Source of the DNA: Massilia alkalitolerans DSM 17462
Lineage (GTDB): Bacteria > Pseudomonadota > Gammaproteobacteria > Burkholderiales > Burkholderiaceae_D
DNA: 64,000 nt
Assembly (NCBI RefSeq): GCF_000427785.1
Contig: NZ_ATYR01000005.1
Location: 147,538 to 211,537 of the forward strand
Direction: 5' to 3'
Positions 22,440 to 31,010 of this stretch are shown here, in pieces (the first letter of the stretch is position 1; each line of letters begins with the position of its first letter). Under the pieces are notes generated by a model. It made no database searches. It saw only the letters and a program-made list of their open reading frames with translations, and was not told the DNA's origin. The position numbers and the translations under genes were made by a program.

Positions 22440-23141
22440 ATGGAAACCACCCGCCAGAACGTCATCACCTCGCGCATTCATCCCCTGATGGCCGCTGCCG
22501 CCGTGTCGGTCGTGATTGTCAGCCTGACCGGCGCCGCCGCGATCACCGGCCTGCTGCCGAATTCGAACAGCGCACCCGACGTCCCGGCAAACCAGCTGGC
22601 AGCCGCTGCGCCCTACGGCGCACAGGCGCCGTTGCAGCAGCCGGGCATGGTTCCGGTGACTACCGCCCAAGGCCAGGTCGTGATGGTGCCGGCCGCCGCG
22701 GTCCAGGGCCAGGTCGCTGCGCCGCTGTCGGCCACTCCGGTGACGCCGCAGCTGGCAACCCAGCTGGCAGCCGGCCCGGCCCCGCAGATGGCGATGCCAG
22801 TCGCGGCCCAGCCGATCGCTTACGCACAGCCGGTCGCCCAGCCGGCCCCGGCACCAGAACGCGTGATCGTCAAGGAAGTGATTCGTGAAAAGCCGGTGGT
22901 AAAGGTGGTCGAGAAAACCCGTGTGGTCCACGCCAAGCCGAGCGAGCCGCGCTACTACCCGCAGCAGGCGCCCGCCCCTGCCCCGGCCCAGCCGAACTAC
23001 GTCGGCATCGGCACCGGCGCCGTGATCGGCGGCCTGATCGGCAACCAGATCGGCGGCGGCAACGGCAAGAAGCTGGCCACCGTGGCCGGTATCATCGGCG
23101 GCGGTATGATCGGTAACGAAGTCGCCAACCGCAACCGCTAA
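22440..23141 (+). CDS. envelope protein with C-terminal glycine-zipper 2TM domain
   Basis: The start METTRQNVITSRIHPLMAAA at 22440 follows a GGAG ribosome site. The 233-residue protein has one N-terminal membrane helix (about residues 16-37), a long Ala/Pro/Gln-rich linker, a basic-acidic patch VIVKEVIREKPVVKVVEKTR, and a glycine-zipper segment (about 188-230) with IGTGAVIGGLIGNQIGGGNG and VAGIIGGGMIGNEVANRN. The last part is the SlyB-like/Rick17kDa 2TM motif. Such proteins sit in the envelope; the function is not established, but relatives respond to envelope stress. It ends in a very stable hairpin. Confidence 0.82.
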   Translation: METTRQNVITSRIHPLMAAAAVSVVIVSLTGAAAITGLLPNSNSAPDVPANQLAAAAPYGAQAPLQQPGMVPVTTAQGQVVMVPAAAVQGQVAAPLSATPVTPQLATQLAAGPAPQMAMPVAAQPIAYAQPVAQPAPAPERVIVKEVIREKPVVKVVEKTRVVHAKPSEPRYYPQQAPAPAPAQPNYVGIGTGAVIGGLIGNQIGGGNGKKLATVAGIIGGGMIGNEVANRNR

Positions 23142-23156
23142 GCAGTCTTCCTCTTG

Positions 23157-23190
23157 AAAAGCCGCAGGCATTCAGCCTGCGGCTTTTTTT
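23157..23190. terminator. bidirectional terminator between glycine-zipper gene and methyltransferase gene
   Basis: AAAAGCCGCAGGC pairs with GCCTGCGGCTTTT around ATTCA, with T run to the right and A run to the left. It overlaps the last codons of the convergent methyltransferase gene. Confidence 0.9.
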
Positions 23191-24029
23191 CGGAAGATGC
23201 AGACGATGATGTCGCTCGGGAAGGCGCGCAGCACGGGAATCGCGCCCATGACGGCGATGTACTGCAGCCAGAGCGATAGGGGGTGCACCTTGCCGGCATA
23301 GCTCAGGCGCTCGCGCAGGCCCTTGGCGCGTAGCGCCGGCAGCTCGGCGCAGTCGACCAGCTCGAAGCCCTGGCCCGCCACCAGTTTCTCCAGATTGCCT
23401 GCGCTAAAGTAGTGCACGTGCGGCGACGGCATGTCCTTCTGCCATAGCCGCTCGAAGGGCATGCGCCATCCCAGGCGGGCAACCAGTTTCGAGAAGCGGT
23501 AGAAGAAGCCGCGGCTGCTGGGCAGGTTGAGGATCAGGATGCCTTCATCGTTCAGGTGTCGCCCGCAGGCGCCGAGCGCGCTGCGGATGTCCGGGATATG
23601 TTCGATGACGTCGTTGAACACAATGGCGTCGAAGCGCTCGGTATCCTTCAACACGTCCGGAAAGAAACCGGCACGCACCGGCAGGCCGCGGGCGGCGGCG
23701 CGCGCACCGACCGCCGCATCGGGCTCGACGCCGAGCACCTCGAAATGCTCGCGCGCCGCCTCCAGGAACCAGCCGTGGGCACTGCCCACATCGAGCAGGC
23801 TGCATCTGCCCTGCCGGACATGCCGCTTGGCGTACTGGACAATCGCACGGAAGTTCTCGACCCGGATGGCCTTGAGCGCCGCTTCACGCTCGGCTTCGTT
23901 GATCTGGACGTCGGTAGGCTTGTTGATGGCGACGGACAAGGCCGCGCTCTCATAGAGGCATACCGGGCAGGTGGCATGCCACGGCGCGAGGCCAGCCGCT
24001 TGGGTGTTGCCACAGACGATACAGACCAT
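23172..24029 (-). CDS. class I SAM methyltransferase with N-terminal zinc-ribbon
   Basis: I choose the start MVCIVCGNTQAAGLAPW at 24029 because AAGGA lies seven bases upstream; a start at 24068 has no ribosome site. The 285-residue protein has two Cys pairs, CIVCGN and CPVCLYES, that form a likely zinc ribbon, then a SAM-binding fold with LLDVGSAHGWFLEAAREHFE, GVEPDAA, and FNDVIEHIPDIRSAL. This is the Methyltransf_23 pattern seen in enzymes working on saccharides, lipids or small molecules. The substrate is unknown. It is a single gene facing the ssrA promoter region. Its final codons form one arm of the terminator hairpin. Confidence 0.8.
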   Translation of the reverse strand: MVCIVCGNTQAAGLAPWHATCPVCLYESAALSVAINKPTDVQINEAEREAALKAIRVENFRAIVQYAKRHVRQGRCSLLDVGSAHGWFLEAAREHFEVLGVEPDAAVGARAAARGLPVRAGFFPDVLKDTERFDAIVFNDVIEHIPDIRSALGACGRHLNDEGILILNLPSSRGFFYRFSKLVARLGWRMPFERLWQKDMPSPHVHYFSAGNLEKLVAGQGFELVDCAELPALRAKGLRERLSYAGKVHPLSLWLQYIAVMGAIPVLRAFPSDIIVCIFRKKAAG

Positions 24030-24152
24030 TTCCATTTCCTTGTCGAAACGTGAAGCAGCAGACGGCATAACAGGCGATGTTATTGCACTTTCGTTATGGT
24101 ATGCAGATATTTTTTGCCCTGCTTGACGTTAAGCGAGGTCTAAGCTATCAAA

Positions 24153-24181
24153 CTGCACGTAGTGACGAATTGGAGTACAAT
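24153..24181 (+). promoter_or_regulatory. probable ssrA promoter
   Basis: TACAAT at 24176-24181 is a good -10 box. The -35 region at 24153-24158 (CTGCAC) is weak. The mature tmRNA 5' end is 15 bases beyond the -10 box, which leaves a short leader for RNase P to remove. Confidence 0.55.
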
Positions 24182-24196
24182 GAAGGTTCTTTCGTT

Positions 24197-24555
24197 GGGG
24201 GCGACCTGGTTTCGACGTGGGTTGCAAAGCAGCGCAGGGCATACCGAGGACTGGCTACCTCGTAAATACATCCAGAAATCAATAACTGCAAACGATAACT
24301 CGTACGCACTCGCAGCTTAATTGCTGCTAGGTCCACAACACCTCGCCCCTGGGGTGTGCCGCAAGGTTCGTGGACTCATTTACAGGGGCTCGCAGTAGGC
24401 CGGGTCACTTGGTCGACTGTTAAATAATAGGTGACTCGCTTGTCCAAAGGGTGCACATCCCCGTTGTCCAGGTTAAATTAATTGATAGTGCTAAGTATGT
24501 AGAACTGTCTGTAGAGTGCTTGCGGACGCGGGTTCGATTCCCGCCGCCTCCACCA
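24197..24555 (+). ncRNA. ssrA: tmRNA (transfer-messenger RNA)
   Basis: The 5' end GGGGGCG pairs with CGCCTCC near the 3' end to form the acceptor stem (one G-U pair), the T-arm GGTTCGATTCCCGCC and an encoded CCA (24553-24555) are present, and the D-like region has GACCTGGTTTCGACGTGG. The tag frame at 24288-24320 encodes ANDNSYALAA followed by a stop. tmRNA with SmpB rescues stalled ribosomes and marks the product for proteolysis. The upstream pseudoknot and the long pseudoknot region after the tag are seen as GC-rich complementary blocks (for example GTCCACAAC with GTTCGTGGAC). A hairpin terminator follows. Confidence 0.97.
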
Positions 24556-24564
24556 ACCTCTTCC

Positions 24565-24597
24565 AAAAAGCCGCTGATTCGTCAGCGGCTTTTTTTA
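24565..24597 (+). terminator. rho-independent terminator of ssrA
   Basis: AAAAAGCCGCTGA pairs with TCAGCGGCTTTTT, followed by more T. The next 205 bases up to 24804 show no gene and are AT-richer than the surroundings. Confidence 0.92.
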
Positions 24598-24804
24598 TTT
24601 CTACATCCATTGTGCGTCGAACACCCATACTTTTTTATGGCTGCTACTACTTCCCTCTATTTCACCAGTTAGCGAACTAGAAAGCTTCTCAGGATCGGTT
24701 CTTAGACCACTGTGATCGTTAGAGAGAATTCTGTGCCAACAGCCGCGTATTATTCGTAAGTAAAACGACTCGCATGAGATGCCGAATCACCGCTGAGAGC
24801 CCAG

Positions 24805-25758
24805 ATGCGCGACCTACACTATCCGACGTCCGGTAACCCGCTCGTCTTCTTCGATTTCGAAACCACAGGCCTTTGCCCAAAGAAGGACTCCATCATCGAA
24901 GTTGCCGCGATCAAGTACGTGCCGGGCGCGGAGTCGCATCCGCACATCCAGCATCTCGTCGCCCTTGACCGTCCCCTGCCAAAATTCATCACGAAGCTAA
25001 CCGGGATCAGCGACGATATGCTGCAGACCCATGGCCGGCCCATGGGCGAGGTGCTGGATGAATTTATCGACTTTATTGGCGACCACCCTGTTGTTTCGTT
25101 CAACATCAATTTTGACGCGCGCTTCCTACACGCTGCGGTAGAGCGTCATGGACGGAAGCCGGTTCGGAATCCGGCTCATTGCGCACTCGAGCGAGCACGA
25201 ATCGGGTGGCCAGAGCTTCCAACCCATAAACTTGCGCACATGGCCAAACATCTAGACCTCAAGGTCGGCACCGCGCACCGGGCATTAGACGATACGCTAT
25301 TGGCTCTGGAAGTCTACTTCCGCTCTTTCCAAACCGATAGCAGACCTGAAGCACCCAAGCGCGCAGCCAGGACCATTGAAGCAGGCGCACCCACGATCAT
25401 CCCGACTATCACGGGTCCTCGCCAGTTCAGGATTGAGGTTCTAGGGACAAGGCGTTACCAGGAAGTGTTCGAGTCCGTGTGTGGGCCGCGGACTGTGAAA
25501 GGCGCAGTCCTCGACATTCAGGTGCAACTACGTGTCGAGAAGGGTTCGAATGCCGTGCGCGTACTGTTGCAGGAAGAAGTGATCGGCAATTTGGCGCCTC
25601 GGCTTGCGATTGATTTCCGACGCGCTTTGGTTGCAGGCGACTTGGCTGAGTTCACGCACTTCGAGTGCTCGGCCAAGATTCGAGGCGGCAGGATCACGAA
25701 TGATACGGCAGAGGGTAACTATGTGATGTGGCTGGATATACCTCAAGATGATGATTGA
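24805..25758 (+). CDS. DnaQ-type 3'-5' exonuclease with C-terminal HIRAN-like region
   Basis: The 317-residue protein has the three DEDDh exonuclease motifs: ExoI VFFDFETTG (Asp17, Glu19), ExoII NINFDARFL (Asp104) and ExoIII GTAHRALDDT (His158, Asp162). This is an RNase T/DnaQ fold that degrades single-stranded DNA or RNA ends. Residues about 205-310 form a second domain with FRIEVLGTRRYQEV, NAVRVLLQEEVIGNLAPR and a late ECSAKIRGG; I read it as a HIRAN-like module, which in other proteins binds 3' DNA ends, but the match is only partial. Codon use is clearly less GC-biased than in the neighbours, which suggests recent transfer next to ssrA. A defence or repair role is inference. Confidence 0.82.
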   Translation: MRDLHYPTSGNPLVFFDFETTGLCPKKDSIIEVAAIKYVPGAESHPHIQHLVALDRPLPKFITKLTGISDDMLQTHGRPMGEVLDEFIDFIGDHPVVSFNINFDARFLHAAVERHGRKPVRNPAHCALERARIGWPELPTHKLAHMAKHLDLKVGTAHRALDDTLLALEVYFRSFQTDSRPEAPKRAARTIEAGAPTIIPTITGPRQFRIEVLGTRRYQEVFESVCGPRTVKGAVLDIQVQLRVEKGSNAVRVLLQEEVIGNLAPRLAIDFRRALVAGDLAEFTHFECSAKIRGGRITNDTAEGNYVMWLDIPQDDD

Positions 25759-25833
25759 GCACCGCAATACCGGTAAAGAGAATGCAAAAGAGGACATGCC
25801 TGCCCCCTTTTGTCAGTCGGTAGCTTGTCTTCG

Positions 25834-26457
25834 TTATGACGTCGGCCCCGGATCCATCCCCGCCTGCTGAATCACCATCAACTCCTTCATCAGCGCCTCA
25901 TTGAACGCCGGAATATCATCCGGCTTGCGGCTGGTGATCAGCTTGCCGTCCACCACCACCTCGTCATCCGTCCACTCCGCCCCGGCGGCCTTCAGGTCAT
26001 CCTGGATCGCCGGATAACTGGTCAGGTGCTTCGACTCCGCAATGCCGGCGTCGATCAGCGGCCACGGTCCATGGCAGATCGCCGCGATCGGCTTGTCCGC
26101 GTCGTCGAAAGCCTTGATGAAGGCAATCGCCTCCGGGATCTGGCGCAGCTTCTTCGGATTTTCTTCCCCGCCCGGCAGCAGCAGCGCATCGAAGTCCGCT
26201 TCCTTGGCCTGCGCCAGGCTCAGTTCCACCTTGAACTTGTCGCCCGGCTGGTCGTGGTTCATGCCCTGCACTTCCTCGCCCGCGCCCTTGGGCGAAACGA
26301 GGGTCACGCGTACGCCCTTCCCCTCCAGGTACGTACGCGGCCCCGTGTATTCGACCTGTTCGACGCCATCGGTCATCAGGACCGCCACGCGCCGGCCGAC
26401 CAGGTCCTTCTCGCTCACCAGGTCCAGGTGATCGCCCGCATTCACAATATTTTCCAT
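25834..26457 (-). CDS. PfpI/DJ-1 family protein (general stress protein 18-like)
   Basis: The 207-residue protein shows the class I glutamine amidotransferase-like fold of the PfpI group: RVAVLMTDGVEQVEYTGPR at the start, the nucleophile elbow IAAICHGPWPL (Cys128, His129), LLLPGGEEN with the conserved Glu/Gly region and GKLITSRKPDDIPAFNEALM at the end. Members are variously reported as proteases, glyoxalase-type deglycases or stress proteins; the exact activity cannot be told. It is a monocistronic gene between a foreign-looking exonuclease gene and the tssF-tssG pair. Confidence 0.9.
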   Translation of the reverse strand: MENIVNAGDHLDLVSEKDLVGRRVAVLMTDGVEQVEYTGPRTYLEGKGVRVTLVSPKGAGEEVQGMNHDQPGDKFKVELSLAQAKEADFDALLLPGGEENPKKLRQIPEAIAFIKAFDDADKPIAAICHGPWPLIDAGIAESKHLTSYPAIQDDLKAAGAEWTDDEVVVDGKLITSRKPDDIPAFNEALMKELMVIQQAGMDPGPTS

Positions 26458-26536
26458 ATGCCCTCCTGTCTGGTTGGTTCGCTAGTCGGGTCGATTGTAG
26501 GACGCCGACATCGCAGGCGTCGCGCGAATGATGGAC

Positions 26537-27523
26537 CTAAGGCAGCAGATAACAGACGTCGTCGCGGTCGCGCCGATCCGGCCGCGTGCACAGGAAACCG
26601 TCCAGCCCGAGCCGGACCGTGCCGTCCAGGCCGGCGCCGTCGACCTCTTCGCCGCGCAGGATGACCTGCAGCTCGCGGTAGGGCACCTCGATCGCGAAAC
26701 GGTCGAGCAGTGCGGCCAGCGCCCGTGCCCCGCTCGCGCCCGGCAGGAAACGTTCGAACATCCGGGACGACACCGGCCCCACCTTGATGCGGATGCCGAG
26801 TTCCGGGCGCAGCAGGCGCTCGCCGAGGGTCGCACCGAGGCCGACGTCGCAGTTGTTTTCGCCCAGCCGGCTGCGGTCGCCCGTGCCGAGCGGATCCCAC
26901 TTGCCCGCGAACTGCTCGACCGTGACCGGCACCTGCAGGTATTCGGACAGCACGCCCGCGATCAGCTGCGCCGGCACCGCCCGGCTGCGCAGCTGGGCGG
27001 CGAAGCAGGCCAGGTTCTCAAAAGCCAGGCCGCCCCCGGGCTGGTCCTGCCCCGGTGCCTGCCAGCCGGCGCCGGCCAGCGCCACGAGCTGGGCCAGGAA
27101 GCGATCGCGGTTGTGTTCGTCCGCGCCGCCGCGCACCCGGTACTTGCGCCATGCGCGGTAGAACAGCGCCACCTGGCGGCTGGAGAATGCATCGTAGAAG
27201 GCGCGCGGCCCTTCGTCGCGCGTGGCGTGCTCCCAGGCGGCGATGCGCTCGGTGTAGTGCAGCGGCAGCGCGCCGTTCAGGCCGAGCAGGCCGATCACCG
27301 CCGTGCGCACCCGCAGGCGCATCGCGTTCGCGCCGCCCGGGCCCTGTCCCTGCTCGAGCTGCAGCGCATCGATGTCGCTCGCCGGGAAGGCCAGCGACAG
27401 GCTGTTCTCGAAGCGGATCGCGGTCTCCGGTGCGACGCCGTAGCGGCGCAGCCAGCGCGACAGCAGGCGGATGGCCTGGAAGAATTCGTAGCGCCAGGGT
27501 TCGGCCAGCAGCTCAGTGATCAC
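26537..27523 (-). CDS. tssG: type VI secretion system baseplate protein TssG
   Basis: The 328-residue protein fits TssG (ImpH/VasB): EPWRYEFFQAIRLLSRWL at the N-terminus, IRFENSLSLAFPASDIDAL, then VRTAVIGLLGLNGALPLHYT, and the segment NRDRFLAQLVALAGA... followed by FAAQLRSRAVPAQLIAGVLS and RLGENNCDVGLGATLGERLL. TssG forms the baseplate wedge with TssF, TssE and TssK. It starts seven bases past the tssF stop, so the two are one operon. No other type VI gene is inside the window; the gene stands with tssF alone between a PfpI gene and a MATE gene. All motifs appear intact, so the pair is not obviously a pseudogene. Confidence 0.9.
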   Translation of the reverse strand: MITELLAEPWRYEFFQAIRLLSRWLRRYGVAPETAIRFENSLSLAFPASDIDALQLEQGQGPGGANAMRLRVRTAVIGLLGLNGALPLHYTERIAAWEHATRDEGPRAFYDAFSSRQVALFYRAWRKYRVRGGADEHNRDRFLAQLVALAGAGWQAPGQDQPGGGLAFENLACFAAQLRSRAVPAQLIAGVLSEYLQVPVTVEQFAGKWDPLGTGDRSRLGENNCDVGLGATLGERLLRPELGIRIKVGPVSSRMFERFLPGASGARALAALLDRFAIEVPYRELQVILRGEEVDGAGLDGTVRLGLDGFLCTRPDRRDRDDVCYLLP

Positions 27524-27530
27524 AGCGCGA

Positions 27531-29366
27531 TCACACCAGCGTCAGGTTGCCGTTGCGTGGTTCGCATCGCAGGAGCTCTCTGTCGGTCTGCGCCGAGCGC
27601 AGCACCAGCCGCGTGAAACTGTTGATGTGCACGTACAGGCCGAAGAACCGGTTCACCACTTCCGCGAACACATACAGGCTGCTGCCGGCGAAGGCCTCTT
27701 CGTCCACCGTCATGCGCACTTCCAGCCCGTGGACCAGGGTGGCGCCACTCTTGTTGCGCATCCAGGCCGCGGACGGCAAGGTCTCCATGGCCGTGATGCC
27801 GGCGATCTGGCGCTGGGTCGCCGCCGAGCGTGACACGTCGTACAGGGTCAGCACCTCGCGGAAGGCGTCGAGGTCGCCGAGCGAGCGGTGGTTGAGCGCG
27901 AGCTGGGCCACCAGGCGCCAGTGCGCGCCGCCCGAGGAGGGAAAGCGGTGCGGCAGCGTCGGGCGGCGCAGCAGGTGGATCGGCAGGCCGTTTGTGGCGG
28001 TTTCGCTGGTCAGGTCGCCGTCCGGGGCCCCAAAGCCAGTGCCGGCGGCGTGCGCGCCGTTGGTGCAGGTCAGGTCGATCGAGGCCACGCACTGCTCGTC
28101 GGCCGCCAGGGTGAAGCCGGCATCGGTGAAGCCGATCTTCATGCGCTGCCGGTGCGTACCGCGGTCGTCGCGGCGGGCGAACCAGTAGCGCTCGCGCAGC
28201 TCGCCGCCTTCGCCATGGCGCAGCCCGTAGTAGGGGCGGTAGGCGATCGACTGCACCCGGCCCTCCGCCGTGCGCAGCACGTTGACGGTGTCGATGCTGT
28301 AGACCTCCACGTCTTCTTCATGGCGTCCCGGCACCACGTCGTACATGGCCGTGCGGTGCGTGATCCGTACCGGCATGGCGGCCTGGTGGAACAGGTTCAC
28401 CACCGGCACGCAGCCGGGCACCAGGTGGGCCGCCTCCAGCGTCCCGAGCAGGCGCGCGGCGCCGCTGTCGCCGTGCAGGCCATTGACGATCAGGTGCAGG
28501 GTGAAACGGTGCGCGGCCGCCGGTAGCATCGGCGCCAGCTTGCCCAGGTCGATGTCGATGAAATGGAATTTGTCGGCGAAGGCGAAGTATTCGCTCAGCA
28601 GCCGGTAGGCGGCGTGCTCGCTGGGACGCAGCGGCACCAGCGCATCGTCGTCGCCGAAGCCGCCCAGCGCCAGCGGCATGCGCTCGAGCGGGCGCCATGG
28701 TCCGCCGTCGCCGATCTCCAGGTAGCTGGCGCCGACGTGCATGAACAGGGTGTCGATCAGGCTTGCCGCCAGCAGCGGGTCGGCATCGACGTAGAGACGC
28801 AGGCGCGGCAGGCCGAGCTGGCGCAGCAGGCGCGCCGGCGCGGCGCTCTCGATCGTGACCGCCACCTGCCCGGTGGCGCGCGCCGGCAGCCGCACATGGG
28901 CCGGCGCATGCACCACGGGCTCGTAGCGCGCCTGCGCCACGCCGACCGGCGCCAGCATCAGGGAACTGGCGGTGCGGAAGCGGCAGACCGTGCCCTTGGC
29001 GTGCAGCGCACTCATCTCGGTCCCGCGCGGCACCGCCTGCACCTGCTCGACCTTGCCTGGAACCTGCGGCCCGGCGCCGCTGCCGATGCGCGCGATCGAG
29101 CAGGAGGGAATACCCTGCAGGAAATAGGGATAAAGGCTGCCCAGCAGGGCTTCGGTAAACTCCGGATAGTCGTCGTCGAGCTTGCGGGCGGTGCGCGCAT
29201 TGAGCAGGGCGCAGGCCTGGATCAGGCGGCGGATGTGCGGGTCTTCGAGGCCTTCGGCGCCAAGGCCCAGTTCGCTCGCCAGCCGCGGATACTGGTGCGC
29301 CAGCTCGCGCCCGACCGTGTTCAGGTAGACCAGTTCACGCTCGTAGTATGGCAACAGTTCTTCCAT
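27531..29366 (-). CDS. tssF: type VI secretion system baseplate protein TssF
   Basis: The 611-residue protein opens with the strongly conserved MEELLPYYERELVYLNTVGR and LGLGAEGLEDPHIRRLIQAC, typical of TssF (ImpG/VasA), continues with YPEFTEALLGSLYPYFLQGI and has the C-terminal ...VEVRMTVDEEAFAGSSLYVF and FFGLYVHINSFTRLVLRS motifs. TssF contacts TssG, TssK and VgrG in the baseplate. Its length is within the family range (about 580-620). The start ATG is preceded by AGGAGAGGGCC, a good ribosome site. The promoter should lie in the 150 bases shared with the divergent MATE gene. Confidence 0.93.
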   Translation of the reverse strand: MEELLPYYERELVYLNTVGRELAHQYPRLASELGLGAEGLEDPHIRRLIQACALLNARTARKLDDDYPEFTEALLGSLYPYFLQGIPSCSIARIGSGAGPQVPGKVEQVQAVPRGTEMSALHAKGTVCRFRTASSLMLAPVGVAQARYEPVVHAPAHVRLPARATGQVAVTIESAAPARLLRQLGLPRLRLYVDADPLLAASLIDTLFMHVGASYLEIGDGGPWRPLERMPLALGGFGDDDALVPLRPSEHAAYRLLSEYFAFADKFHFIDIDLGKLAPMLPAAAHRFTLHLIVNGLHGDSGAARLLGTLEAAHLVPGCVPVVNLFHQAAMPVRITHRTAMYDVVPGRHEEDVEVYSIDTVNVLRTAEGRVQSIAYRPYYGLRHGEGGELRERYWFARRDDRGTHRQRMKIGFTDAGFTLAADEQCVASIDLTCTNGAHAAGTGFGAPDGDLTSETATNGLPIHLLRRPTLPHRFPSSGGAHWRLVAQLALNHRSLGDLDAFREVLTLYDVSRSAATQRQIAGITAMETLPSAAWMRNKSGATLVHGLEVRMTVDEEAFAGSSLYVFAEVVNRFFGLYVHINSFTRLVLRSAQTDRELLRCEPRNGNLTLV

Positions 29367-29515
29367 GGCCCTCTCCTCTCAAGCGTTAAAGGTCGTGCAG
29401 TTTTGCGCGCGAGACCTTGCGACGGCTCAAGAACGGATAAGCAACACAACGCAAAGAGGCGGCCTTATCCTTTCGACAGTAGAATGGCGGGTTTCCCAGC
29501 ATCGCCAGATCCATC

Positions 29516-30937
29516 ATGACCAGCACCGCTTCTCCATCCACCGCCGCGTCGCCGGTACGCACCGAGATTTCCACCCTGTGGCGCCTGTCCTGGCCGATGC
29601 TGGTCGGCCAGCTGGCCACCGTGGGCATGGGCGTGGCCGACGTGGCGATGACCGGCCACGTCAGCGCCGAGGAACTGGCTGCCGTGTCGCTCGGCACCTC
29701 GGTGTGGTCGATCGTGCTGGTCACCGTGATGGGGACCATGATGGCGATCAACACGGTGGTCGCCCACGAGATCGGCGCAGCGCGCTATGACCAGGTGCCG
29801 CATTCGGTGCGCCAGGCGCTATGGAAGGGCTTATTGGTCGGCCTGGTCGCCATGCTGTTTGCCAACCTGTGTACCTTGCTGTTCGATCATGTCGGGCTCG
29901 AACAGCACGTTGCAGACCGCGCTGCCATGTACTTGCACGTCGTCAGTATCGGCATGCCCGCCTTCGCCTGTTTCCGTGCCCTGTACGGCTACAGCACCAG
30001 CATCAACCAGACCAAGCCGATCATGTGGATCGCCATCGTTGGTTTCACCTTCAACGTCTTCGGTAACTGGGTACTGGTGTATGGCAAGCTGGGCTTCCCT
30101 CAGCTTGGAGCAGTCGGCTGCGCGGTTGCGACCGCCGCAGGCATCTGGTTGATGCTGGGCGCCATGATCCTCTGGATCAAGCATGCCCCCGCGTATCGCA
30201 TGACGTATCCGTTCACCGGCTGGGAAGGCCCGGACTGGAAAGCCATCGGTTCCATGCTGCGCCTCGGCCTGCCGATCGGCATCACCTATTTCGCCGAGGT
30301 CAGCGCTTTCGGCCTGATCAGCCTGCTCGTGGCGCGCTTCGGCGTGGTGGCGGTGTCCGCGCACCAGGTCGCGCTGAATTTCTCCTCGCTGGTGTTCATG
30401 GTGCCGCTGAGCTTCGCGATCGGCATGATGACCCGCGTCGGCCAGGCCATGGGCGAAGGCAATCCGGAGCGCGCCCGCTTCGTCGGCTGGGTCGGTGTCG
30501 GCATGTCGGTGAGCTTCGGCGCCCTGTCGGCGCTGGGCATCGCCATCTTTCGCTGGGAGATCGCGGCCGCGTATACCTCCGATCCGGCGGTGCAGGCCGC
30601 CTGCGCCCACCTGCTGCTGTTCGCGGCCCTGTTCCAGCTGTCCGATGCGACCCAGGTCGCCACCGCCTCGGCAATCCGCGGCTACCAGGTCACGCGCCCG
30701 CCGATGATCATCCAGCTGCTGGCCTTCTGGGGCGTGTCGCTGCCGCTCGGCTGCATCCTGGGACTGGCCCCAAGCTGGTTCCCGTGGACGCCGGCCGCGC
30801 CGATGTCGACCACCGGTTTCTGGATCGGCTTGGTGGTCGCGCTGACGGTGGCTGCCGTGCTGCTCACGTGGTCGTTCGAGAAGCTGGCGCGCCAGCGCAT
30901 CCGCGATGGTGCAAAACAGCCTTTGGCCGCTATGTAA
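29516..30937 (+). CDS. MATE-family multidrug efflux transporter
   Basis: The 473-residue protein has about twelve membrane helices in two homologous halves. The first half starts LWRLSWPMLVGQLATVGMGV followed by DVAMTGHVSAEELAAVSLGT, the second MLRLGLPIGITYFAEVSAFG with AHQVALNFSSLVFMVPLSFA, both MATE repeats. This arrangement is the NorM-like branch, which exports cationic drugs and metabolites with a sodium or proton gradient. The substrate is unknown. It stands divergent from tssF and is followed by the S9 peptidase gene after 73 bases, with no terminator seen between them. Confidence 0.92.
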   Translation: MTSTASPSTAASPVRTEISTLWRLSWPMLVGQLATVGMGVADVAMTGHVSAEELAAVSLGTSVWSIVLVTVMGTMMAINTVVAHEIGAARYDQVPHSVRQALWKGLLVGLVAMLFANLCTLLFDHVGLEQHVADRAAMYLHVVSIGMPAFACFRALYGYSTSINQTKPIMWIAIVGFTFNVFGNWVLVYGKLGFPQLGAVGCAVATAAGIWLMLGAMILWIKHAPAYRMTYPFTGWEGPDWKAIGSMLRLGLPIGITYFAEVSAFGLISLLVARFGVVAVSAHQVALNFSSLVFMVPLSFAIGMMTRVGQAMGEGNPERARFVGWVGVGMSVSFGALSALGIAIFRWEIAAAYTSDPAVQAACAHLLLFAALFQLSDATQVATASAIRGYQVTRPPMIIQLLAFWGVSLPLGCILGLAPSWFPWTPAAPMSTTGFWIGLVVALTVAAVLLTWSFEKLARQRIRDGAKQPLAAM

Positions 30938-31010
30938 TTACAGCTTTTGGGGGCTGACTCTGGTATCGTTCCGCAGTTGTCGCAAATTAACTTATACCAG
31001 AGACATTTAC

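Noticed and set aside
24197..25758. Genomic island integrated at ssrA
   Set aside because: No integrase and no repeat of the tmRNA 3' end could be found downstream within several kilobases; only base composition supports transfer.
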